A stretch of 64,000 nt of DNA from JBBATK01 sp044224515. GTDB taxonomy: Bacteria; Bacteroidota; Ignavibacteria; Kapaibacteriales; NICIL-2. The stretch covers positions 1 to 64,000 of the forward strand of contig JBGAKH010000005.1 of the NCBI GenBank assembly GCA_044224515.1, written 5' to 3'. The notes under the pieces are model-generated. The model had not been told where the DNA came from. It saw nothing but the letters and a program-made list of their open reading frames with translations, and searched no databases. A program made the position numbers and the translations under genes. Each line of letters begins with the position of its first letter. The first letter of the stretch is position 1. Positions 36,006 through 46,000 of this stretch are shown here, in pieces.

Positions 36006-36779
36006 ATGAGTGGAGTGATGACCAGATTCGGCGCGACCGGAAAAAAAATCGATAGTACTCAAGCGCCAATGAGCAAAGCAATACAACCTGATGAATCGGT
36101 GCGTTCTTTGAACTACGACGATTCCTTACAGTTTTATGTAAACGAGATATTTTTCTCGATCCAAGGTGAAGGAAGTCGTGCAGGTTTGCCCTGCATATTT
36201 GTTCGTCTGCAAGGCTGCTCTCTTCGGTGTAGCTGGTGCGACACACGCTATGCTCTTGACCATCACAAAGATGGCGAGTGGATGTCGGCTGCAATGATCT
36301 GTGAACGCATTCGGACACTTCCGTGTCGCTTTGTTGAGTTTACCGGAGGCGATCCTCTCGAACAACGCAACATCTATCCGCTGTTGACGAAACTCTGCGA
36401 TGAGCAGTACGAGGTAGCTATCGAAACAGGTGGACATGTTGATGCATCCTATGTCGACGAACGCGTTATTCGGATCATCGACGTGAAGTGTCCGGGCTCA
36501 CTTATGAATAGTCTAAATCATTGGAAGAATTTGGAGTCACTCAGAAGTAGCGATGAGCTAAAGTTTGTCATTGCTGACAGAGCCGACTACGACTACGCCT
36601 TGGAGATACTCAAAAGCTATTCCCTTGAGGGACGTTGCGCTGAGATCTTGTTTTCTCCTGTGTTTGCAAAGTGTTCGGCTGAAGAGCTCAGTAACTGGAT
36701 TCTTGCGGATGGTTTATCGGTTCGCCTTCAACTTCAGATGCACAAATTCATCTGGAACCCCGAAAAAAGAGGGGTGTGA
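36006..36779 (+). CDS. queE: 7-carboxy-7-deazaguanine synthase QueE (257 aa)
   Basis: Radical SAM enzyme that makes the 7-deazaguanine ring in queuosine biosynthesis. The compact cluster motif is C71-x3-C75-x2-C78 in G-C-S-L-R-C-S-W-C-D-T, the queE-specific N-terminal segment N-E-I-F-F-S-I-Q-G-E-G precedes it, and the T-G-G-D-P-L motif follows. About 35 residues of N-terminal extension precede the core, so a start at the later ATG (position 36069) is possible. The stop codon lies inside a hairpin that also serves the convergent efflux operon. Other queuosine genes are not in the window. Confidence 0.92.
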   Translation: MSGVMTRFGATGKKIDSTQAPMSKAIQPDESVRSLNYDDSLQFYVNEIFFSIQGEGSRAGLPCIFVRLQGCSLRCSWCDTRYALDHHKDGEWMSAAMICERIRTLPCRFVEFTGGDPLEQRNIYPLLTKLCDEQYEVAIETGGHVDASYVDERVIRIIDVKCPGSLMNSLNHWKNLESLRSSDELKFVIADRADYDYALEILKSYSLEGRCAEILFSPVFAKCSAEELSNWILADGLSVRLQLQMHKFIWNPEKRGV

Positions 36780-36796
36780 GTTTGCACTCACACCCC
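36763..36796 (-). terminator. terminator of the RND efflux operon, embedded in the 3' end of queE
   Basis: Stem GGGGTGTGAGT / ACTCACACCCC with loop TTGC at 36771-36796. On the minus strand it is followed by TCTTTTTTCG, a good U tract. It overlaps the last codons and stop (36777-36779) of the plus-strand gene, so one hairpin probably ends both transcripts. Confidence 0.8.
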
Positions 36797-36842
36797 TGCG
36801 TCACCTGTTCCGAGTACCCTTAGTTAACGGGTACCGATCTCC

Positions 36843-39800
36843 TTAGATTTCGTTGCTATGAACCATACCGTCGAAGGTAATGGCTTCTTGAACCAAACCG
36901 TGCTTCTTTGAAAAGAGGTGCTTGAGACGTGCGAATATGTAGTAAACGGTTGGGACGAGAACCAATGTCAAGAACATGGAACTTGTCAAGCCGCCGATCA
37001 AAGCCCAAGCCAAGCCTGACTTCCACTCACTACCGGCGCTGTGGCTGAAGGCAATCGGGAACATCCCGAAGATCATTGCTACCGTTGTCATGGCAATGGG
37101 ACGTAAACGAACCTCACCCGCTTCCATGAGAGCCTCTCGTAAGAGCATTTTCTTTTCGTTGCGATTTTGATTGGTACGGTCTACAAGCAAGATCGAGTTC
37201 TTCATTACCAGACCAATAAGCATGATAAAGCCTAGCATGGTGAAAATCGACATGCTCTTCATTGCTAAGGCCAGTGCCATGAACGCGCCCAGCGGAGCTA
37301 CGAACACAGAAAAGAGATTCACCAGCGGATACGTATACGAGTCATAGAGTGCAACCATGATAAGGTACACGAAGACGAGTCCGCCTAAGATTGCAATACC
37401 CATGTCACCAAAGCCATCGCGTTGATTCTTTACGTCACCAAAGTAAGCGTAGCTAACACCTGCGGGAAGTTTATCCTTCAAGCGTGCATCAAGATCATTG
37501 GCAATATCGCCCGCGCCTTTGCCAACAGGTTGAGCCATTACACGAACTGATGGAATACGTTCACGTCGCTCGAGCTTCGTTGTACCTGTACTCAATTCGA
37601 GTTTAGCGAACTGCTTCACCTGCACTTGTTGTCCTGCGCGATTTGCGATCGTCAAGTCTCCTAGACGATCCACATTTACTCGGTCTTGCTTGCGTAAGCG
37701 AACACGAATGGGATATTCCGTGGTGCCGATACGGAACTTCGCATCATCATTTCCCTGAAGTGCAATGCTTAGCGCCGATCCTACCTCACCAATGCTTAAT
37801 CCAAGTGAAGCAAGTTTCTCGCGATCTATCTCGATACGAGTTTCAAACTTTCCTTCTTCCGAGCTTAAACGCACGTCGGTCGTGCCTTGCATTGCGCGCA
37901 GGGTGTCCATGACCTGTCTGGCAGCTTTCATGACTTGCGTACGATCGGCACCGCTGACGATGGCTTGTACCGGACTGTCGTTGGCACTACCAAAAATACC
38001 GATGGGGTTTACACGGACCTTTGCGCCCGGTATTGCCAGAATGTGTTGTTTGATGGCGTTACCAACTTCTTCGGTTGTGCGCTTGCGGTCTTTAGCCGGT
38101 ACCAACGCCACATTGAATTCTGCGATGTTGTTTTGAGTTTGTGCACCTAGAAATGCGTTTGAAAATGTACCAACGCTTGTGATGACACGATTGCGCTCCG
38201 GCAAAGCATTGAGGAATTTCTCAATGTCGATTGCCAGCTGATTTGTTTTGTCAACATCTGTACTTGGCGGAAACTCAACTGTAACAGCGAACTCTCCACG
38301 ATCAGCCTGTGTGATGAACTCTTGGTTGATAAGCTTGTTCTTAAACAATACAGGAATGATTCCGCAAGAGCCGAAGCTCATGACCACAACCAAGGCCATT
38401 GTCCAACCATTCTTCAGTACAATACCGATCAGCTTTGCGTAGTTCTCTTCGACCGATTTAAACCAAGCATTGAAGGCCAATGCAATGCGACCCATTAAGG
38501 TACCCTTCGTTAAGGTTTCGAGCTTTGCAAAGCGCGATGCAAGGATGGGTGTAATGGTAAAGGAAACGAGCAGGGAGAACATCGTTGAGATAACAACCAC
38601 TAAGGCAAACTCGCGCATGATGTTTCCTACGATACCGCTTACCAAAGACAAGGGTAAGAATACCGCAACGTCTACCAAAGTGATAGAGAGTGCTGCGAAG
38701 CCAATCTCGTTACGTCCGCGAATCGAGGCGGACATTCGATCTTCGCCGCGCTCAAGGTGGTGATAAATGTTTTCTAAAACCACGATTGAGTCATCGACCA
38801 AGATTCCGATAACCAGCGACAATCCAAGTAGCGTCATGAGATTCAGCGAGAAGCCGAATGCCCAAATACCAACCAGTGTTGAAACCAACGATGCCGGAAT
38901 GGCAATCATGACTATCAGAGAGTTGCGAAGGCTGTGCAAGAAGAGCAACATGACCAAGGCCACAATGATGATTGCCAGGAAGAGATCTGTCTTTACGGCA
39001 TTAGCAGCGTCGAGGGTGAAAATGGATGAGTCTACTGCTATGTCAAGATCAAGGTTGATATTGGTGTGAGCCGCTTTAAGGTCTGCGACTTTCTTATGAA
39101 TGAGTTTCGCGACTTCCACGGCGTTGGCATCGTTCTGCTTCTGTATACTGATGCCGATGTTGTCTTTGCCATTGAGACGACTGAATGTTGTGATTTCCGC
39201 AACACCATCCACGACTTCACCGATATCGCACAGACGAACATCGCCACCCTGTCGCGAGCGACCAACCACAAGCTTCGACAAATCGTCTACACTCGTGTAT
39301 TTTCCGGCCAGGCGTACTACGAATTGATTTCCGGATTCTTTTACGTTTCCTGTCGGAAAGTCAAGGTTTCCGGCCACGACAGCTTGTTGAATGGAGCTTA
39401 GGGACAATCCGTATGCTTGGATTTTCGCCGCATCAAGATTCACACGGATTTCTCGCTGCTGGCCACCGCTAATAAACACGTTCCCTACGCCATTGATCTT
39501 CGTGAGTTCAGGCTTGATAAAATCAAGCACAAACTGATAAAAGGCAGCCGGAGGCATTGTTGAGGTAGCACCCATACGAATGATGGGGATCTCGTCCGGA
39601 GAAAACTTTGTAACAACCGGGTCCTTACAACCGGTTGGCAGTTGTCCACGAACTTGATTCACGGCGCGAATTACGTCTTGAACGGCGATTTCTGTTTTCG
39701 CAGTGTTTGAGAACTCAATTTGAACCTGCGAGTAGTTCTCATTCGACGTTGTGATAATCGTGTTGACCTTGTCAAGACCAGATACTCCGTCTTCAATCAC

Positions 39801-39995
39801 TTTCGATACCGTGGTCTCCACTTCTTGCGGAGCACCACCCGGGTACACGGTTGTAATGGTGACATAGGGAGGACTGAATTTCGGTAGCAGGTTGTAGTTC
39901 AACTGACTGTAGCCAAACAGGCCAAGCACCGTCAGAATCGCGAAGAGAACCACGATGATTGACGGACGTTTGATTGCAAGTTCTGTAAGTGTCAT
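36843..39995 (-). CDS. RND efflux pump, HAE-1/AcrB type (1050 aa)
   Basis: Inner-membrane proton-driven pump that exports hydrophobic compounds through the adaptor and TolC channel. It has the RND start (LAIKRPSIIVVLFAILTVLG), a large periplasmic loop after TM1, the TM4 proton-relay G-I-L-V-D-D-S-I-V-V-L-E-N, and the second half with GLVMKNSILLVD. Twelve membrane segments and two periplasmic loops can be followed. Length is typical. Last gene of a tolC-adaptor-RND order on the minus strand, with 98 bp to the adaptor gene. The substrate is unknown. Confidence 0.95.
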   Translation of the reverse strand: MTLTELAIKRPSIIVVLFAILTVLGLFGYSQLNYNLLPKFSPPYVTITTVYPGGAPQEVETTVSKVIEDGVSGLDKVNTIITTSNENYSQVQIEFSNTAKTEIAVQDVIRAVNQVRGQLPTGCKDPVVTKFSPDEIPIIRMGATSTMPPAAFYQFVLDFIKPELTKINGVGNVFISGGQQREIRVNLDAAKIQAYGLSLSSIQQAVVAGNLDFPTGNVKESGNQFVVRLAGKYTSVDDLSKLVVGRSRQGGDVRLCDIGEVVDGVAEITTFSRLNGKDNIGISIQKQNDANAVEVAKLIHKKVADLKAAHTNINLDLDIAVDSSIFTLDAANAVKTDLFLAIIIVALVMLLFLHSLRNSLIVMIAIPASLVSTLVGIWAFGFSLNLMTLLGLSLVIGILVDDSIVVLENIYHHLERGEDRMSASIRGRNEIGFAALSITLVDVAVFLPLSLVSGIVGNIMREFALVVVISTMFSLLVSFTITPILASRFAKLETLTKGTLMGRIALAFNAWFKSVEENYAKLIGIVLKNGWTMALVVVMSFGSCGIIPVLFKNKLINQEFITQADRGEFAVTVEFPPSTDVDKTNQLAIDIEKFLNALPERNRVITSVGTFSNAFLGAQTQNNIAEFNVALVPAKDRKRTTEEVGNAIKQHILAIPGAKVRVNPIGIFGSANDSPVQAIVSGADRTQVMKAARQVMDTLRAMQGTTDVRLSSEEGKFETRIEIDREKLASLGLSIGEVGSALSIALQGNDDAKFRIGTTEYPIRVRLRKQDRVNVDRLGDLTIANRAGQQVQVKQFAKLELSTGTTKLERRERIPSVRVMAQPVGKGAGDIANDLDARLKDKLPAGVSYAYFGDVKNQRDGFGDMGIAILGGLVFVYLIMVALYDSYTYPLVNLFSVFVAPLGAFMALALAMKSMSIFTMLGFIMLIGLVMKNSILLVDRTNQNRNEKKMLLREALMEAGEVRLRPIAMTTVAMIFGMFPIAFSHSAGSEWKSGLAWALIGGLTSSMFLTLVLVPTVYYIFARLKHLFSKKHGLVQEAITFDGMVHSNEI

Positions 39996-40093
39996 AAAGT
40001 TCTTTTTTTCGTTGTTAGGGTGATCGTAACAAAAACGGGGTGCTTGCCGATCGCTACATTCGTCGTACCATAAGGGGAGCAGAGCTCCTATAC

Positions 40094-41155
40094 TTAGGAC
40101 GCGATTTTTACGGTGTATCCATCATTGATGGTGTTCTGACCGGCAGTCACAACCTTATCACCATTCTTCAATCCTGATCGTACTTCTACTTTACCGTTCA
40201 CATCGCTACCTAACACGACAGCGCGCTTGTAGGCTTTGTTGTTCTCCACTACGTAGACTTGTGCGTCTTTAACAGAACCAACCACGGCTTCTCGGGGAAT
40301 AAAGAGCGACATACCTTTGTCGATGTGCATGAAGTGGATTCGTGCAAACATGCCCGGACGTAACGCGCTCTTTCCGGTATTTGAAACAGTAACTTCCACA
40401 GGGTAGGTGTGTGCTTCATCTCCTTTGGCGCTGATGCTGCTGATTGTGCCGCTGAAGTCCTCGCCCGCAAACACTTCGGAGTTTACACGCACGCTTTGTC
40501 CTTCATGCATTTGAACAACATCACGCTCAGCAACTTGCAGCTTCACTTTGATCTTGGAGAGGTCCATAACCGTACACACAACGGTACCACTTTGCATGTT
40601 GTTGACCATGGAACCCACATCGGCAAAACGAGCCACGACGACGCCACTGATCGGCGACTTAATGCGAGTATCGTTATATGCACGGCGCGCCATTACTAGT
40701 TGCTGTTCGGCTAGTTTGTATTGTAACTCGATTGCATCCCATTGTGCAGCGGATATCGATTTCTCAGACAACAAATACTTGGAACGCGAACTGTCTTTCT
40801 GCGCTTTTTCAAAGTTTGCTTCTGCGGTCTTGAGTTGTGAGAGTCGAACCTCGTCGTCAACTTGATAGAGAACCTCACCGGCTTTCACGTTCTGTCCAAC
40901 ACGAATGTTGCACTTCGTGATGCGGCCGTTTACTTCCGCTGTCACGTTGACTTCGTTGTTTGCCAGTGTCGTACCTACAAGCGAGAGCTCATCATCGAGT
41001 TTAGCTTCGCTAACCGTTGCCACACTGACCGGAAACTCCGTTTGTACCACGTTGTTGGTGTTCTTTTCTTCAATCTTCTTCTTGTTTGACAAAAGAGTGA
41101 AAACGATAATGGCCACAGCTGCGACGACCAATCCTATGTATACATATTTCTTCAT
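40094..41155 (-). CDS. RND periplasmic adaptor subunit (MFP), 353 aa
   Basis: Links the RND pump to the TolC channel in the periplasm. The ATG at 41155 starts an N-terminal membrane anchor (YIGLVVAAVAIIVFTLLS). This is followed by the lipoyl half-motif (VNVTAEVNGRITKCNIRVGQ), a coiled-coil hairpin (FEKAQKDSSRSKYLLSEKSI), and the second lipoyl half with P-I-S-G-V-V-V-A-R, then the beta-barrel. An upstream in-frame start at 41209 adds only 18 residues. The gene lies between tolC (88 bp) and the pump gene (98 bp). Confidence 0.93.
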   Translation of the reverse strand: MKKYVYIGLVVAAVAIIVFTLLSNKKKIEEKNTNNVVQTEFPVSVATVSEAKLDDELSLVGTTLANNEVNVTAEVNGRITKCNIRVGQNVKAGEVLYQVDDEVRLSQLKTAEANFEKAQKDSSRSKYLLSEKSISAAQWDAIELQYKLAEQQLVMARRAYNDTRIKSPISGVVVARFADVGSMVNNMQSGTVVCTVMDLSKIKVKLQVAERDVVQMHEGQSVRVNSEVFAGEDFSGTISSISAKGDEAHTYPVEVTVSNTGKSALRPGMFARIHFMHIDKGMSLFIPREAVVGSVKDAQVYVVENNKAYKRAVVLGSDVNGKVEVRSGLKNGDKVVTAGQNTINDGYTVKIAS

Positions 41156-41243
41156 GGTGATCCTATAAAAGACAGTTGTAATTGGCAAGAGAATAGCTGC
41201 CGAGAGCACAACTCTCGGTTCAGACCGTCAAATGTTCGAGGTC

Positions 41244-42569
41244 TTACTTACCCAACGAACGGTTTAGTTTTGCAACGGCAAGTTCGTAGTCAACAATTGC
41301 TGAAATTTTGTTGACTTTTGATTGCAGGAGGAGAGTTTCTGACTCGATGACTTCTGTGCCGGTTGCCGTACCTGCTTTATAGCGACTGGCAGTAATCGAG
41401 TTGTTTTCAGTTGCTTGTCCGAGTGCTTCCTCAGCGACACGAATTCGTTCTTTAGCCGGTGTCAAAGCCAGATAGTTTTGCGTGGCTTCAACACTCATAC
41501 CGTCGCGCATAGCACTCAGTCCTTCTTCCGCTTGCGCTTTCTGCGCTGAAGCTTGATCGGCTTGATGCTTCGGTGTCATCCAATTCCACAGATCCCACTG
41601 AAGATTGATTCCCAATGCCCAGGTTCCGTCGAACTCAGCGTGCGAAGGGAAGATGCGTTGATTAGGATTTGCATAGACGTATTGAGCACTCGCTGCGATT
41701 TGCGGGTAGTAGCCACCATTTGCGGCATCGATGCCGCGATCGGCAGCGAGTACACGCATTTCATTCGCCATGAAATCCGGACGTGTCTTCAGTGCTTCGC
41801 CAATGGCACCTTGAATGTCAAACGACGATTCGTTCGATCCCGCCGGTACAGAGCTTAGTTCAAGAGCGGTGTTCAATGGCTGGCCAATCAAATTGTTCAG
41901 TGCCAATTGTAGAGAGTTGCAGCTTTGCTCTGCATCCAGCGACATAACACGTACATTTCCGAGTTGGACCTTTATTTTCAGCAGGTCGTTATTGGTAATC
42001 ATTCCAGCTTTGAACAAATTCTCGCCGTCCTTTACACGAGCTTCCAATTGCTTGATGGATTCGTTTGCAGACTTGCGTAGATCGCGAGCCTTATAAAGAG
42101 CCCAGTATGTCAACGTGATGTTGTAGACGGTGCTGCTCTTGTCATTCTGGAGATCATACATTGCAGCCTTTGCGCTGTAGTCCGCAATGTCCTTAGCCGC
42201 AGTCAATCGGTTTCCCGCAAACAATATTTGTGTGGCTGTGAGACTAAGGGAATAGTTGTCCAACACCGGGTTCGCCAGTGTGATTTTTGTTCCGGGAGAA
42301 AAGGGATTGTCGAATTGCGAGGGTCCAACATCGCTTAGTCGATTGTACGAGCCCTGAAGCTTTAAAGAAGGCAGCATAGCACTGCTGTTCTCTTCTGATT
42401 TCGCCTCGGCTTGCACTACTTTTTGCTTCGATACTTTCAGAAGTTTAGCGGTTTCTAGAGCGCGCTTTTGAGCGTCTTCAAGAGACAATTGCAAGTTCTG
42501 CGCTTGTAGTGCGCTCGCGAACGCAACAAGACAAAGGATGGTAAAACGTGTAATGGTAGCGATGTTCAT
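41244..42569 (-). CDS. TolC-family outer membrane efflux protein (441 aa)
   Basis: Forms the outer-membrane exit duct of the tripartite pump. A signal peptide is present (FTILCLVAFASALQAQ), and two TolC repeats follow, each with LEDAQKRALETAKLLK-type helices and a strand region (LKLQGSYNRL; the later one IAASAQYVYANPNQ). The ATG at 42569 (MNIATITRF) is chosen over an upstream start at 42647 because the signal peptide then starts properly. First gene of the operon, probably transcribed from a promoter in the 514-bp divergent region. Confidence 0.93.
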   Translation of the reverse strand: MNIATITRFTILCLVAFASALQAQNLQLSLEDAQKRALETAKLLKVSKQKVVQAEAKSEENSSAMLPSLKLQGSYNRLSDVGPSQFDNPFSPGTKITLANPVLDNYSLSLTATQILFAGNRLTAAKDIADYSAKAAMYDLQNDKSSTVYNITLTYWALYKARDLRKSANESIKQLEARVKDGENLFKAGMITNNDLLKIKVQLGNVRVMSLDAEQSCNSLQLALNNLIGQPLNTALELSSVPAGSNESSFDIQGAIGEALKTRPDFMANEMRVLAADRGIDAANGGYYPQIAASAQYVYANPNQRIFPSHAEFDGTWALGINLQWDLWNWMTPKHQADQASAQKAQAEEGLSAMRDGMSVEATQNYLALTPAKERIRVAEEALGQATENNSITASRYKAGTATGTEVIESETLLLQSKVNKISAIVDYELAVAKLNRSLGK

Positions 42570-43083
42570 AACGAGTTCCGTTTGTGTTTCTTCGAAGTAC
42601 GCGCTCATGCCGTGAAGCGCTATCCGCATCGCAGTGAAAAGAAACACGGGCCGGAAGGAGACCTTTCGTTGTGGTGGTAGTGGTGAGGAGCTTCAGTGCT
42701 CAGAGAGTGCGATTCCTGTGCCTCATACCGGCCTTTCGTGTCAATTGTCAACCGCGGAAGAGTTCGACCTATAGTACTTGTACAGCTGCACTTAGGCCGT
42801 CCTGCTCTATCTAAGCTGTCAATTCTGCCAAAAAGATCCGTTTTAGCATCTTTTAACAGAATTACAGCCAGTAACGAACGTGTTGTTCTTTTAGTTTCAA
42901 AAAAATACTCGGGAAACCAAAAAAGTTTACACGGTTTCCAAAACTAACACGGGGATTATTTCTCAAGCAAGTTTTTTTTGGGGCGTGTAAAAAAAATACC
43001 TCGAAATTGAGATGAATTAAGACAAATGTCTCCAATAATACCCTGAACTCACGCGATAAAAAACAGCCATATTGCACTACACT
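42570..43083. other. divergent intergenic region between tolC and the protease gene
   Basis: AT-rich stretch with no gene. It separates the leftward efflux operon and the rightward subtilisin-like gene and should hold promoters for both. The only motif I can support is the minus-strand box at 42939-42946. Confidence 0.6.
42939..42970 (-). promoter_or_regulatory. possible promoter for the tolC operon
   Basis: Read on the minus strand, TAGTTTTG (42946 to 42939) matches TAnnTTTG, with TTG at 42966-42964 (spacer 17) or 42970-42968 (spacer 21). It would give a leader of about 360 nt before the tolC ATG. Confidence 0.4.
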
Positions 43084-46000
43084 ATGAGGCTATTTCGGTT
43101 AATAAAACTATCAATTGTGGCATGCCTGCTGCTTACCCCGCAGCTGTATGCGCATCTGGGACAGCGTCTGTTAGTCCGGTGTTCGAGCCCTGAGGAGGCG
43201 CAGCGACTATGCGCTAGCGTACCGGAGGCACGAACATTGTGGCCGGTGCACGCGCGCAGCTCGGCTCTTCGCCTTGCCTATTCTCAAGCTGAAAGTCAAA
43301 GTATTGAGAGTGAGTGTCGTTCATGGGTTATAGTTGGACTAACTGCCAGTTCAAACAGTGACAGTATGGCTCTGGCACTTCGCGCACAGTTTCGTCCTCG
43401 TTCCGTTCAGCGCTCGCGTGTCTGGACGCTGGATGCTAATGGGACGGATTCGCTGCGCTCCAAGCAATGGGCCTTGGACAAGTTGAAAGCAGAACAAGTC
43501 TGGAAACGTGCAACTGGAAGCGGTGTCGTCGTCGCCATTATTGATACCGGCATTGACTGGCTCCATCCGGACCTGGCTTCGCAGTTCCACTGCAATGCTG
43601 CAGAAGACCTGAACAATAACGGACGCTTTGACCCCTGGCCTGCCGGTGAACGAAGAGACGGAGTAAGTGGTGATATAGACTCCATCGACAATGATGCCAA
43701 CGGATTTGTTGACGATGTGATTGGATACAACTTCGTAGATCAAGCAACGGCGAATCTCGGACATTGGCATCAACGAGACGCCTTTCCCTATGATGAAGTG
43801 GGACACGGTACCAATGTGGCCGGCGTGATTGCTGCCTCGCACAATAACGTCACCGGGATTAGCGGACTTGCCTTTGATGCGAAGCTGATGATTCTTCGTG
43901 CTTTCGACATCAGTGGTAATGCGGAAGAGGACGATATCGCCTCCGCTGTGCTCTATGCTGTCGACAACGGTGCGCGAGTTATCAATTGCAGTTTTGGCGA
44001 CGTTGTTCGTTCATCTATCGTTCGTGATGCCATGCGCTACGCGGCAGCACACGACGTGCTGGTCATCGCCTCTTCAGGCAATACCGGGGGATCTGAGCCT
44101 CACTATCCTTCAGACTTTGCATCGTGCATGAGTGTCGGAGCGAGTACCCCTGATGACAAGCGTACGCTCTTCTCTTCGTTTGGCACCCAACTTTCTCTCA
44201 TCGCTCCCGGACAAAGCATCCTTACCACGGCACTCGATGGAGATTACGCCACGGTTTCGGGAACCTCGTTCTCGGCACCGCTGACCTCCGCTGCCGCAGC
44301 CGTGTTGCTTTCTTCCGACACTTCTCTGAGTGCGGAAGATCTACGTGGAACACTGGAGCTCAATGCCTGGCCTCTTGACAGTCTCTCGTGGAGTCCAACA
44401 ACAGGCGCCGGACGATTGGACCTGCTACGTAGTCTGGAACGACGTGGTTCTGTGCGAGCTTTTATCAGTGCACCTGAAGTAGATGCCATTGTTCATCGAT
44501 CTTCACGCTCCGAGATTGAAATCATTGGCTGCGTCAATGTTCCTTTGTTGCGTTCGTGGTCAGTCGAGATAGCGAACAGCAACAATCTGCTCCATTGGAA
44601 AGTACTGCGAAGTTCGTCGGAACGTGTTTTGGATAGCACGATACTATGCTCGCTTCCGCTGAATACCCTTGATGATAGTACGTATGTCGTGCGTTTACGA
44701 ATTGAACTTTCCAACGGACGTAGTCTTCAACGCAGTACACGATTCAGCGTGTTGGCAAGTGATATCACGGCAAGCCTACAATCCTATGCGGTGTGGACTG
44801 CCGGGCGACGCATGCTTGGTGTAGAGCTTCATGCTGACCGACCGTGCACAGTCGAGGCGGAGGTGTATAATGACAGCACACATCGCAGTGCTCACAGTTT
44901 TCATCTCGGACTCGACCATTTTCTCTTGCTTTCGACGACCGGCGTTTCATCCGAAGCTACACTTGCTCTGCATGTTCGTTCTGTCGATGGTGACACTGCA
45001 CTTTTTGAGGTGCAACAAAACGTGGAAGATGCTGTAGTTCAAGATACCTGTTTTAGTGCCAAGCCCTACACGGCACAGCAGCTCTATCTTAACCCACAGT
45101 CGATCGATACACTGAGTCGTCGATTTCTCGCTACCGATCTTAGCAAAGCTGAGCGCCCTCTTGGCACCTTTGAAGTAAACAACGGAACAGTGCGTCGTCT
45201 TGAACTCACCAACAAAACATTGTTTAGTCGTGGTATGACGAAGTCGACGCAGAGTGCAGAGCTTGAGTGCTTAGTCTACAGTGGAGGTCAGACATCTGTA
45301 CAGCGCGTCCTTCCAGACGGCAAACTTGGTACTGTCGTATTCGGAGATTCAGCGCGTCGCGATTTGTGGGCTTGTCGCTTCAGCGATGTTGATGGAGATG
45401 GATTCTCCGACGTGCTGGCTTATCGTTCCAATCGCAGCACTGTGGACAGTCTTGGTCGTACAGTACCATTGAATGACGAGATGCAACTTTTTCGTGCTAC
45501 AGACGGAGGCTATTCATTTGCATCATCGTGCAAATCCGTGTTAGCTCCCGCGATCTTCCGTGCAGCAAGTACATTTAGTGGACCTGGCTGCGCCGTGGGT
45601 GACTTTGATCACGATGGCCGGCAAGAGATCGCGTTCTGTGATGGCAATGGTAGCCTGCAGATTTCAGAGTGGAGTGGCAATCAGTTCAGTGTTGAGAAAG
45701 TAGTTCAGAACACTGCCATAGCTGATGCAGGGACGGAGTTCTGTACGGAAGCAGATGTAGATGGCGATGGTACCCCGGAAATCCTGTATGGTTATCCTGC
45801 CTCGTCCCTCATCAATTTCAATGGAGAGTACGATGCAAGTCAATGGGTCTTTCATTTGTTGAAGTCGACCGGCACCAACGCTTATAAGGAAGTGTGGACA
45901 GATCACTTTAACTCCTCGCGCTATGGCAAACCATACTTTAACGGCATCGCAGCCGGCGATCTCGATGGCATTCGTGGTCAAGAGATTGCACTGTCGCTCT

